The notes under the pieces were generated by a model, which ran no database searches, was not told the origin of the DNA, and saw only the letters and a list, made by a program, of their open reading frames with translations. A stretch of 64,000 bases of DNA from DAISJM01 sp036821485 (lineage in GTDB: Bacteria > Verrucomicrobiota > Kiritimatiellia > CAIQIC01 > JAGNIJ01), in NCBI GenBank assembly GCA_036821485.1, contig DAISJM010000011.1:12637-76636 (forward strand), written 5' to 3'. Made by a program: the position numbers and the translations under genes. How positions within the stretch are numbered: position 1 is the first letter of the stretch; each line of letters starts with the position of its first letter. This document shows, one piece after another, positions 32,773 through 40,422 of the stretch.

Positions 32773-34011
32773 TCAAGTGGCGGAACGCTGAAGCCTCTTC
32801 ACGGCAAACGAAATCGCGGGGATCAGGGCAACGTATAAGACCGCACCCGTGAAGAAGACCGTCCGGATATCCCACCGCGCAGCCACAACGCCGCTGACCA
32901 GCGGCGCAACGATCCAACCGATGGAGCGCGCTGTGCCCGACCACCCAAACACGAGCCCACGCCGTTCCGGCGGCGTAATCTTCGCCAGCCAGATCTGAAA
33001 CACCGGATCCAGGCCGCCCGCACAGAACACCGTCCCGAATCGTGCCGCGAACAGCAGTCCGAACCCCGTCGCCAATCCTTGCGGAATCATCAGCAGCCCG
33101 GCACCCAGCGCCGAGAGTTTGCCGATACGCGGCGGCGAAATACGGTCCGCCAACCGGCCCAGTAACGGCCCCGCCATCAACCCGGCTATGCCGCCCGCCG
33201 CACTCAGGGAACCCGTCCACATCGACACTCCTCGCAGCGAACCGTGGATGTCCTGCACCAGCAACGGCAGAAAGGCCGAATCGAATTGGCGCACAAAGGC
33301 CATGGCGATGATGAGCACGAGAATCGGCATCACCGCCATCATCTCGTGCGCCGCCGGCTTGAGCCGTACTGAAACCTCTTCCTCATCGCGCTCGCGATCG
33401 ACACTCTCCGATGTCCCAAACAACACCAGCAGGCCCGCGGCAAGCAGCAACCCACCGCCAGCCAAGAAGGCATATCGAAACCCCAGCAGGTCCGCCACGA
33501 ACCCTCCCGTGAACGCCCCCACCATCCCGCCCGAATATACCGCCGCGCTCAGCGCGCCGAGCGCGAGCCCGCTTCGATGCTCAGGCGTATTCACGGAAAC
33601 CATCGTCTGCGCCGCCGTCATCGTGCCGGTGAACATTCCCTGCATCAGTCGCAGTAGCACCAACACCTCGACGCTTCGCACCACGCCCATCAGCGCCACG
33701 ACCACCGCCCCCGCGAAGTTCGCGCGCAGCAGCATGATCCGCCGCCCGTACCGATCCGCCAACGCCCCCCACACCGGCGAGAATACCGCCAGCGTGAGCG
33801 GCGTCGCCGCCGCGAAAACAGAAATCCACAACTTGAGCCGGACCGGGTCCGTCACCCCAAGATACTGGATGTAATACGGCGCAAACGGCATCGCAAAGGA
33901 GAAGCCCATAATGGACAAAAACTGCGAAAGCCAGATCACGGCCAGGTTTTTCTTCCAGTTCACCCAAGACTCCATCACGGATCGCTTTGCCATTGATTGG
34001 CGCGCCCGCAT
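32773..34011 (-). CDS. major facilitator superfamily transporter
   Basis: The 412-residue protein has twelve hydrophobic segments and MFS motif A in the loop after segment 2 (GALADRYGRRIML), with a similar GRLADRISPPRIG between segments 8 and 9. The overall pattern resembles drug/H+ antiporters of the multidrug-efflux type. The start is uncertain: ATGs at 34011, 33993 and 33975 are in frame and none has a strong Shine-Dalgarno; the functional core begins at WKKNLAVIWLSQFLS. It is divergent from the HAD gene. Substrate unknown. Confidence 0.88.
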   Translation of the reverse strand: MRARQSMAKRSVMESWVNWKKNLAVIWLSQFLSIMGFSFAMPFAPYYIQYLGVTDPVRLKLWISVFAAATPLTLAVFSPVWGALADRYGRRIMLLRANFAGAVVVALMGVVRSVEVLVLLRLMQGMFTGTMTAAQTMVSVNTPEHRSGLALGALSAAVYSGGMVGAFTGGFVADLLGFRYAFLAGGGLLLAAGLLVLFGTSESVDRERDEEEVSVRLKPAAHEMMAVMPILVLIIAMAFVRQFDSAFLPLLVQDIHGSLRGVSMWTGSLSAAGGIAGLMAGPLLGRLADRISPPRIGKLSALGAGLLMIPQGLATGFGLLFAARFGTVFCAGGLDPVFQIWLAKITPPERRGLVFGWSGTARSIGWIVAPLVSGVVAARWDIRTVFFTGAVLYVALIPAISFAVKRLQRSAT

Positions 34012-34059
34012 TCGTCATTCTTACCCGCCTCAGTAGTCCTGAGAAAGGGTAACCGCGAA

Positions 34060-34794
34060 ATGCCGATCGACAAGAAATCTATCAAGGCCGTCGTATTCGA
34101 CTACGGCAACACGCTGATCGAGTTCAGCCCGACCCAGGTGATGTATTGCGACATGGCCCTGTCCAATGCGTTGCACCGGCTTTTCGGCAAGCATGACATG
34201 GAGACGTTCAAAGCCATCCGCGCGCGTAATCGCCTGGCCCCCTACTCGCTCCATCCGCCCGAGTTCAAAGAGAACAACATGGTCGAGATCACCACCGATC
34301 TCGTGCGCGATCTCTATGGCGTCGAGCCCTCGCCCGAACAACTCGCCGAATTGCTCCGCGTCCGTTTCGACATCTTCGTCCGCATCGTCCGCGCACCGGA
34401 TTATGTGATCCCCCTGCTGGAGAAGCTCGGCCGCAAGTATCGACTCGGTGTGCTTTCGAATTATCCCGACGGCGCCGCCATCCGCCAGAGTCTCGCCGCC
34501 AACAAGCTGGATCGCTACTTCCAAGCCGTCGTCGTCTCCGCCGACCTCGGACTGGTCAAACCCCACCCCGTGCCGTTCATCACCATCCTCAAACAACTTC
34601 GCGTCGGCGCAAGCGAGGCGGTGCTGATCGGCGACAATTGGATGGGCGACATTCAGGGGGCACACCGCGCCGGCCTCAAGGCTGTCTTCACCTCGCAGTG
34701 GCAATCGGTGGAGAATCTCCCACGGCAACCGGGCGATACGGAACCCGACGCGACCATCTCGCACCTGACGCAGCTCGAGGAATTCCTGCTGTAG
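34060..34794 (+). CDS. HAD superfamily hydrolase
   Basis: The 244-residue enzyme carries all HAD motifs: FDYGNTL (motif I; the second acid is replaced by glycine-asparagine as in DYGNT subfamilies), LSNYPDG (motif II), the lysine in LVKPHP (motif III) and LIGDNWMGDIQGA (motif IV). A helical cap lies between motifs I and II. It is probably a phosphatase or dehalogenase-like hydrolase acting on a small cytoplasmic metabolite. The start was set at the ATG before PIDKKS; AAAGGG lies ten bases upstream. It converges with an unknown gene, with five bases between them. Confidence 0.9.
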   Translation: MPIDKKSIKAVVFDYGNTLIEFSPTQVMYCDMALSNALHRLFGKHDMETFKAIRARNRLAPYSLHPPEFKENNMVEITTDLVRDLYGVEPSPEQLAELLRVRFDIFVRIVRAPDYVIPLLEKLGRKYRLGVLSNYPDGAAIRQSLAANKLDRYFQAVVVSADLGLVKPHPVPFITILKQLRVGASEAVLIGDNWMGDIQGAHRAGLKAVFTSQWQSVENLPRQPGDTEPDATISHLTQLEEFLL

Positions 34795-34799
34795 ATCGG

Positions 34800-35198
34800 T
34801 CAGACGCTGCCGAGCTTCAGATCGCCGTGGATCTTGTAGACGCCACCATCGCGCGAAACATCCAACGCGCGACCGGGGAAGGCTGTCTTCAATCCCTCGC
34901 GCAGCAGGGCCACCACCCGCTCTTCGATTTCCTCGCGCACTTCGTCGGCTACCCGGCTCAAGGTAGCCATCTGGACCTCGACCACATAACCCGGGCCATG
35001 CTGCGAACCAAAGCCCGGCGTGAAAACAGCACCGACATTGAAGAGACCGTCCGCCTCGGGGTTCGACGTGCTGCCTCGCTGCTTCCGCGACGGATGCAAC
35101 GAGTACCTCGCCCCGTATTCCTCTTCCAACTGGTGATCGATCGAATCGAACACCTGCTTCAGCTGCTCTTCCCAAGCCACGGCCTTCGCATGCCGCAT
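34800..35198 (-). CDS. hypothetical protein
   Basis: A 132-residue cytoplasmic protein without recognised domain. It has an acidic helical N-terminus (EEQLKQVFDSIDHQLEEEYG), a glycine-rich middle (FTPGFGSQHGPGY), a long helix (LSRVADEVREEIEERVVALLREGLK) and a beta-rich end. TTGGAGGCGCAC precedes this ATG; a longer frame exists but lacks a ribosome-binding site and overlaps the divergent gene's leader. The alternation of one helix with beta segments suggests a small alpha/beta domain. No function assigned. Confidence 0.6.
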   Translation of the reverse strand: MRHAKAVAWEEQLKQVFDSIDHQLEEEYGARYSLHPSRKQRGSTSNPEADGLFNVGAVFTPGFGSQHGPGYVVEVQMATLSRVADEVREEIEERVVALLREGLKTAFPGRALDVSRDGGVYKIHGDLKLGSV

Positions 35199-35334
35199 GT
35201 GCGCCTCCAAGGTTTCTTGCGAAGTATAGACACGTCCGGGGCCAAGTCCAATCCAGTGTCTTTTTCCTCTGTCGCACACCCCGATTTCGGGTATGATGTT
35301 CGAAACGGCAGACGGAGAAATCGGGAGAGCAAGC

Positions 35335-37029
35335 ATGCCGGATTCTGACGAGACCATTCCGGGCGGTCACACCCCAGCGAGCCTGACCCATGTGCAGGAA
35401 GTAATTCGCCTCATGGGCCAGATCGTAAACAACGCCAAGCTCTACGGCCCCGATCACAAGGTTACCCAGCAGTCCCTCGAAACAGGCTACAAGTTTCTCA
35501 GCGGCGTGCTGACCACTTGCCAAGCCATCAGCCTCACCATTTCCGACGGCATACTGTTGACCGATGGGCGCCCGATCGACACCAAGAACCCGCTCGTGGC
35601 TGCGTTTGCCAAGCAGCTCATCTCGCTCGATTCCGCAGGCTTCTCCCTGCTCGAAGGCATGACGTTCGAGGACTACGTCCACCTCATGCAGCTCCTCGGT
35701 ATCCACCCTGACAAGCTGAAAGCCATGGGCAAGTTTGGGGACGTACTGGCCCAGAGCAACATCCAGGGCATCCAGGCCCGCAAGGTCTCCTACCAGCGCG
35801 TCACCGAGGAGGAAGTCGTCGTCAGCAAGGGCAAGCTCGAAGAGGCTCTTGGCGGCGGGTCCGGCGAGGGCAGCGGTGACGGCCTCGGCATCGAGCAGAT
35901 CATCGCCTTCCTCAAGGGTGATGGCACCGATCAGGATGGCATCGTTGCCAGCCAGATACAATCCATGGCCTCAGATGCCCATCAACTGGCCGATCTCATC
36001 CTCAAGGCAGCCGATGTTCGCGAGGGCTCGGAGTTCCAGGGCGGTGAAACCCTTGGCAACATCGTGGTCGGCTGTCTGCGCCGCGCGTACGATGACCTTC
36101 TCAAGGATCCCTCCGTGCGCACCCAGCAGGGCAAGAAGGAACTCATCAAGACCCTCATGCTCTTGCAGGAAGACATGATCGAAAAACTCCGCGCCGCCGG
36201 CGGTGAGAACGCCGAGGGCGCGATCGAGTCCATCCAGACCGCCGTCGATGAAATGGTCGCCGATTTGAAGGTCGATTCCCTCGCCGCGGAATACATGAAA
36301 AAGCGCAAGGGCATCGAAAACACCGAGACGCGCATCCTCAAGTTCATCAAGGCGCATGAGGATAAGCAGGACAGCGAAGTCTTCATCGACGAATTGAAGG
36401 AACGCCTGATCGATGGCGGACTCTCGCCCGAGGGCTGGCGGGAACTCATCGTGAAAAGCGCGGACGGCGAAGACGAGGGTGGCGGAGCCTCGCTCCCGGG
36501 CGCGGCTGAACTTACCGCCCTCCTCCAGCGACTCGACAGCACCCTCCACGAAGGCGCGGGCGGCACAGGAGGCACGGGAGAACCCGGGTCCGGCGGTGGC
36601 ATGTCCGGCCTGATCGCCGAAATCAGTGAGAACCTCGACCAGGTTACCGCCGCTGCGGAGCGACGCCTGCAAACCATCGACCGCGCAGCAGCCGCGCTCG
36701 AAGCAATTCCCGACAAGCCCAAGGCCGACGACGTCCAACGTATCCGCGAAGCGCGGCAGCAGATCTTTGCGGCCCTCGCAGAACTGGGCCAGGAATTCTG
36801 CCAGCCGCTTTCCGTCATCAACTCCAGTATCGAGATGATCAAGATGGGCCTGCTCGGTCCCGTCACCGACCCGCAGAAAGAGATGCTCGACCTCGCCTTC
36901 ACCAGCGGCGAGCGTCTGAAACACCTCGCCGACAAACTCCTCAGCATCACCGGCGTCCCCGAAACCGCCACGCCGGACGCGGGGATTCTTGGCGACATCT
37001 ACGACGGCAAACCGCCCCAGCAGTTTTGA
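35335..37029 (+). CDS. large cytoplasmic protein ending in a HisKA-like helical hairpin without the histidine
   Basis: The 564-residue product has no signal peptide or membrane segment. An N-terminal alpha/beta region (about 1-140) includes LVAAFAKQLISLDSAGFSLLEG; a long helical middle has glycine-rich linkers (GGGSGEGSGDG, GTGGTGEPGSGGG). The C-terminus (about 475-545) resembles a dimerising HisKA hairpin: AELGQEFCQPLSVINSSIEMI then QKEMLDLAFTSGERLKHLADKLL. Where kinases have HELRTPL, this has QEFCQPL, so the phosphoacceptor histidine is missing, and no ATPase domain follows. It may be a scaffold in a signalling pathway. GGGAGAGCAAGC precedes the ATG. Confidence 0.7.
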   Translation: MPDSDETIPGGHTPASLTHVQEVIRLMGQIVNNAKLYGPDHKVTQQSLETGYKFLSGVLTTCQAISLTISDGILLTDGRPIDTKNPLVAAFAKQLISLDSAGFSLLEGMTFEDYVHLMQLLGIHPDKLKAMGKFGDVLAQSNIQGIQARKVSYQRVTEEEVVVSKGKLEEALGGGSGEGSGDGLGIEQIIAFLKGDGTDQDGIVASQIQSMASDAHQLADLILKAADVREGSEFQGGETLGNIVVGCLRRAYDDLLKDPSVRTQQGKKELIKTLMLLQEDMIEKLRAAGGENAEGAIESIQTAVDEMVADLKVDSLAAEYMKKRKGIENTETRILKFIKAHEDKQDSEVFIDELKERLIDGGLSPEGWRELIVKSADGEDEGGGASLPGAAELTALLQRLDSTLHEGAGGTGGTGEPGSGGGMSGLIAEISENLDQVTAAAERRLQTIDRAAAALEAIPDKPKADDVQRIREARQQIFAALAELGQEFCQPLSVINSSIEMIKMGLLGPVTDPQKEMLDLAFTSGERLKHLADKLLSITGVPETATPDAGILGDIYDGKPPQQF

Positions 37030-37105
37030 CCGCTTGAAGTAGCGCCTCACTGACCGTATATTCCCCAAGCTTTTACAAGCGGCCCAGCCGCAAAGGAGCC
37101 AACAT

Positions 37106-37723
37106 ATGCAGAAGCATTCGCGCGTTGTCGTGTCCGTACTGGTCCTGTCCCTCCTCACCGCCGGCGCATCCTTTGCCCAAAAAGGGCAACCCAGCCAGGC
37201 AGAGATGCAGCAACTCATGCAAGCCATGGGCGCCATGATGGCCCCCGGCACCAATCAAGCCTCGCTCGTGGACTTCCGCGAACTCAAGGCTCTCCTGCCT
37301 CCGGCCCTCGATGGCCTCAAACGCACCAGCGCCAGCGGCGAGAAGACCGGCGCGATGGGCATGTCCATCTCCTTCGCCGAAGGCAAGTACGAGGCTGACA
37401 GCGGCGCACGTGTCGAGATCAAGATTTCCGACAACGGCGGTTTGGGCGGCATCATGTCGTTCGCACAGGCCGCGTGGGCGAATGCGGAAATCGATCGCGA
37501 AACCGAAACCGGCTTCGAGAGAACCACGACGTACGGAGCACACAAGGCTCACGAGGAATACGACAACGAGAGCAAGGAAGGCGAAATCCAGATACTCGTT
37601 GGTGGCCGCTTCATGGCCGAAGTGAAAGGCAACGATATCTCGTGGGAAGCTCTTCAGGCTGCCGTCAAGAAACTCGACCTGAACAAGCTGGCAACCCTGA
37701 AGCCGAAGGCGCCAACGCCGTAA
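37106..37723 (+). CDS. exported protein of unknown function
   Basis: The 205-residue protein has a clear signal peptide (RVVVSVLVLSLLTAGASFAQ) then a methionine-rich stretch (QQLMQAMGAMMAPG). The mature domain alternates strands and helices (VEIKISDNGGLGGIMSF, GEIQILVGGRFMAEVKG) and ends in helix plus lysine/proline tail. Periplasmic or extracellular. AAAGGAG lies nine bases before the ATG. It follows the HisKA-like gene by 76 bp in the same direction. Proteins of this shape are annotated only as conserved hypothetical; I assign no function. Confidence 0.7.
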   Translation: MQKHSRVVVSVLVLSLLTAGASFAQKGQPSQAEMQQLMQAMGAMMAPGTNQASLVDFRELKALLPPALDGLKRTSASGEKTGAMGMSISFAEGKYEADSGARVEIKISDNGGLGGIMSFAQAAWANAEIDRETETGFERTTTYGAHKAHEEYDNESKEGEIQILVGGRFMAEVKGNDISWEALQAAVKKLDLNKLATLKPKAPTP

Positions 37724-37724
37724 A

Positions 37725-38168
37725 TCAACCTTCCGTCTTCACATCGGGCAGCAGCGCCGCGCGAAACTTTTCAGGCATCCGCGCGGGACGACCTGCGGTG
37801 TAATCGAAGAACACCATGCCGGTTTTGACCCGGGCCACTTCCCTGCCTGTGGCCCGGTGCGTCATGCGGTAGACGAAATCGAACCCGGAACGCCTGGGAT
37901 CGGCCACGGCCACCTCCACGCGTAACACGTCGCCATGCCGCGCCTGCGACTTGTACTCCACAACGGCGTCCGACATGATCAACCCGCAGCCACCCACATC
38001 TCCTTCGCACATGTCATGCCGTTTTAGAAAACGCAGCCGCGCCTCCTGCGCGAAAAGAAGAATGGAATCGTTGCCCAGATGCTGACCGTAATTCACGTCG
38101 CCAATCCGCACCGTCAGCTCTGTTTCGAATCCAAACCGATCGGGCAGGTCGAGTTTCACGCGCGCCAT
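37725..38168 (-). CDS. acyl-CoA thioesterase, hot-dog fold (YbgC/4HBT type)
   Basis: The 147-residue enzyme hydrolyses acyl-CoA thioesters. It has the hot-dog fold signature RIGDVNYGQHLGNDSIL, with the catalytic aspartate in GDVNYGQHLGN corresponding to the DxxxxxHxxN motif of 4HBT enzymes. Later segments EYKSQARHGDVLRVEVAV and FDYTAGRPARMPEKF are typical. AAGGAGGGGTTCA is a strong ribosome-binding site. It is convergent with the exported-protein gene and divergent from the DUF6599 gene across the second palindrome array. The acyl chain is unknown. Confidence 0.9.
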   Translation of the reverse strand: MARVKLDLPDRFGFETELTVRIGDVNYGQHLGNDSILLFAQEARLRFLKRHDMCEGDVGGCGLIMSDAVVEYKSQARHGDVLRVEVAVADPRRSGFDFVYRMTHRATGREVARVKTGMVFFDYTAGRPARMPEKFRAALLPDVKTEG

Positions 38169-38200
38169 TGAACCCCTCCTTGCAATACACGCCGGTTGAG

Positions 38201-38281
38201 TTTTTCAAACCTTGGAAACTTTTGACAGGTTTTTTCCAATCCTTGGAAAAAACGCGCCGGGATTTTCCAAGGATTGGAAAA
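38201..38281. repeat. array of three TTTTCCAA-N3-TTGGAAAA palindromes at 31-bp period
   Basis: Units begin at 38201 (one mismatch per half, TTTTTCAA-ACC-TTGGAAAC), 38232 and 38263; the last two are perfect outside the variable centre (TCC, GGA). Spacing is exactly 31 bp, with 12-bp unrelated spacers (38220-38231 and 38251-38262). The array lies in the divergent spacer between the thioesterase gene and the DUF6599 operon, 33 bp from the former's ATG. It repeats the pattern at 10774-10904. Confidence 0.88.
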
Positions 38282-38398
38282 AAGCCCCCTCAGCCTGCCG
38301 ATATCCGACCCGCAGCGTCGCCTTTCTTTTTGTGCGTGCAGCCGCTTCCGTGTTTGTCTCAGCGCGGGCACTCCGGTAGGCTCCGACCCATAGTCCTC

Positions 38399-39427
38399 AT
38401 GGGCGCAAAACATCAAATGACGCAGCCGCGAAACAGGGTGTCATGGCAGGAACGATTCGTTGGACTTCTCGTCCTCGTTGCCCTCGCCGGTATCGGCTAC
38501 TGGGTCTACCTGAAGCAGGCGGTTTTCCATCCCGCGATCACGGTCACGCGCGCATCCCTCTCATCGCCACGTCCCGGAGCCGAGGCCGAGTTGTACGCAA
38601 CCTCCTCCTTCCTCGATCATCTTCCCAACGACCTTCAGCCGATGGGCCCCGTGGAGCAGTTCAACAAGGACAACTTGTCGGACAAGATCGATGGGCGTGC
38701 AGAGTTGTATCTCTCGGCGGGGTTCGTACAACTGGAGTGCCAACGCTTCAGCAGCCCCACCGATCCCACCGCGTGGATGGAGATGTACGTTTATGACATG
38801 GGAACCCCGCGGCGCGCCTTCGCCGCCTACAGTGTCCAGCGGCGCGAGGATGCCGAGCCGCTCGGTCTCACTCCGCTCGGCTACCAGACGCCCAACGCCG
38901 TGTTCTTCCAACGCGGTCGGTTCTATGTCGAAATCATCGCGGCGGCAGCCACGCCAAGAGCTGTTGCCAATCTCCAGGCCCTTGCCGCCCGCCTGCTGAA
39001 CTCGTTGCCCGGCGAGGCCGAACCCATGGCCGAGTTGGAGATGTTCCCCACCAACGACATGGCCGGCGGCGATGTCATGCTGCTGCTGAGCAACGCATTC
39101 GGCTTCGATCGTTTCAGCGAAATCTTCAGCGCCTCCTATGACCTCGACGGCCGTGCACTGACCGGGTTCATCTCGTCGCGCAAGAACGAGGCGGAAGCGG
39201 TCGACCTGGCCAAGGGCTACCGCGATTTCCTGATCGCGAACGGCGGCACCGCCGAGCCCGTTTCGCTGACGATGACCAACGCGTGGCTGGTGAATCTCTT
39301 CGGCACCTATGAACTCGTGTTCACCCACGGCCGCGTCCTCGCGGGCGTCCATGAAGCCGAAACCCGCGAGGATGCCGAGAAGCTCGCGGAACAGTTTTTC
39401 GAAAAGATATTCGGAGTCACCCAGTGA
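38399..39427 (+). CDS. DUF6599-like membrane-anchored protein
   Basis: The 342-residue protein has one N-terminal membrane segment (FVGLLVLVALAGIGYWVYL) and an exported domain rich in aromatic and acidic residues; segments VYDMGTPRRAFAAYSVQRREDAE and FISSRKNEAEAVDLAKGYRDF look like two copies of one fold. It resembles DUF6599 proteins found beside DUF362 and 4Fe-4S proteins. Start is uncertain between ATGs at 38399 and 38417, neither with a strong Shine-Dalgarno; longer frames would translate the palindrome array. It overlaps the DUF362 gene by four bases (GTGA) and so heads the redox operon. Confidence 0.65.
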   Translation: MGAKHQMTQPRNRVSWQERFVGLLVLVALAGIGYWVYLKQAVFHPAITVTRASLSSPRPGAEAELYATSSFLDHLPNDLQPMGPVEQFNKDNLSDKIDGRAELYLSAGFVQLECQRFSSPTDPTAWMEMYVYDMGTPRRAFAAYSVQRREDAEPLGLTPLGYQTPNAVFFQRGRFYVEIIAAAATPRAVANLQALAARLLNSLPGEAEPMAELEMFPTNDMAGGDVMLLLSNAFGFDRFSEIFSASYDLDGRALTGFISSRKNEAEAVDLAKGYRDFLIANGGTAEPVSLTMTNAWLVNLFGTYELVFTHGRVLAGVHEAETREDAEKLAEQFFEKIFGVTQ

Positions 39428-40422
39428 ACCAAAGCCCCGGGAACGGAAGCACACGTCGCGAATTTCTGCTGCGCGCCATCAAGGCGACCGCCGCGGTCGC
39501 CGCGGCATCGTTCATCGGCTACCGCTTCCGCACAAATCGCCCGCCCGCCCGGACCAGCGAAGATGCCGGCACGTTCTCCTTGCCGGACTTCAGCATCCCC
39601 AATCGGCCGGCCCGCATGTGTGTCGTCACCGGTGCCGACCGGACCAAGACGATCAACCTCGCGCTCGACGCGCTCGGCGGCATGGGCGAGTTCGTAAAGA
39701 ACGGTGATCACGTTCTGATCAAGGTGAATGCCGCTTTTGCCACGCCGCCAATCCTCGGCGCCACGACGCACCCGCAGTTGCTGGAAGATGTCATCCGCCT
39801 CTGCTATGCCGCCGGGGCCGCCGCGGTCGCCGTCACCGACAACCCGATCAATGATGCCGCCAGCTGCTTTGAACTGACCGGCCTCGCTGCCGCCGCACGG
39901 TCCGCCGGCGCCCGCGTCGCCGTCCCGCGCGAGGCTTCCTTCCGGCCCTGCACTGTCCCCGGCGCAACATATCTCGTGAACTGGCCCGTACTGGCAGAGC
40001 CATTCCGCGGAGTGACCAAGCTGATCGGCCTCGCGCCGGTCAAGGATCATCAGCGCAGCGGCGCAAGCATGACGCTCAAGAACTGGTACGGCCTCCTCGG
40101 CGGGCGGCGGAATGTATTCCACCAGGATATCCACGGCATCATCACCGATCTGGCCATGATGGTGAAACCCACACTGGTCGTGCTCGATGGCACGCAGACC
40201 ATGATGACCAACGGACCCACCGGCGGCTCTCTCTCCGACCTGAAGGCCACGAACACGATGATCGTGAGTACCGATCCGGTTGCCGCCGATGCGTTCGGCG
40301 CAACCCTGCTCGGACGTACGCCGGCAGACTTGCCCTACATTCTTCGCGCGGCCGCCGCGGGCGCCGGCACCGCGAACTACGATCTGTTGAATCCCATCAT
40401 GTTGAAGGCGGGGGAAACGTGA
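39424..40422 (+). CDS. Tat-exported DUF362 domain protein
   Basis: The 332-residue protein starts with a twin-arginine signal (STRREFLLRAIKATAAVAAASF), indicating export in folded state with a cofactor. The DUF362 domain follows: VVTGADRTKTINLALDALGG, VLIKVNAAFATPPILGATTHP, GLAPVKDHQRSGASMTLKNWYGLLGGRR and VVSTDPVAADAFGATLLG. DUF362 proteins are usually linked to iron-sulfur proteins; their chemistry is not established. GTG start overlapping the previous stop; its own TGA overlaps the next GTG. Translational coupling with the polyferredoxin gene supports one functional unit. Confidence 0.85.
   Translation: MNQSPGNGSTRREFLLRAIKATAAVAAASFIGYRFRTNRPPARTSEDAGTFSLPDFSIPNRPARMCVVTGADRTKTINLALDALGGMGEFVKNGDHVLIKVNAAFATPPILGATTHPQLLEDVIRLCYAAGAAAVAVTDNPINDAASCFELTGLAAAARSAGARVAVPREASFRPCTVPGATYLVNWPVLAEPFRGVTKLIGLAPVKDHQRSGASMTLKNWYGLLGGRRNVFHQDIHGIITDLAMMVKPTLVVLDGTQTMMTNGPTGGSLSDLKATNTMIVSTDPVAADAFGATLLGRTPADLPYILRAAAAGAGTANYDLLNPIMLKAGET

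Noticed and set aside
38168..38398. Upstream extension of the DUF6599-like gene
   Set aside because: It runs through the second palindrome array and overlaps the divergent thioesterase start; the membrane segment lies after 38417.
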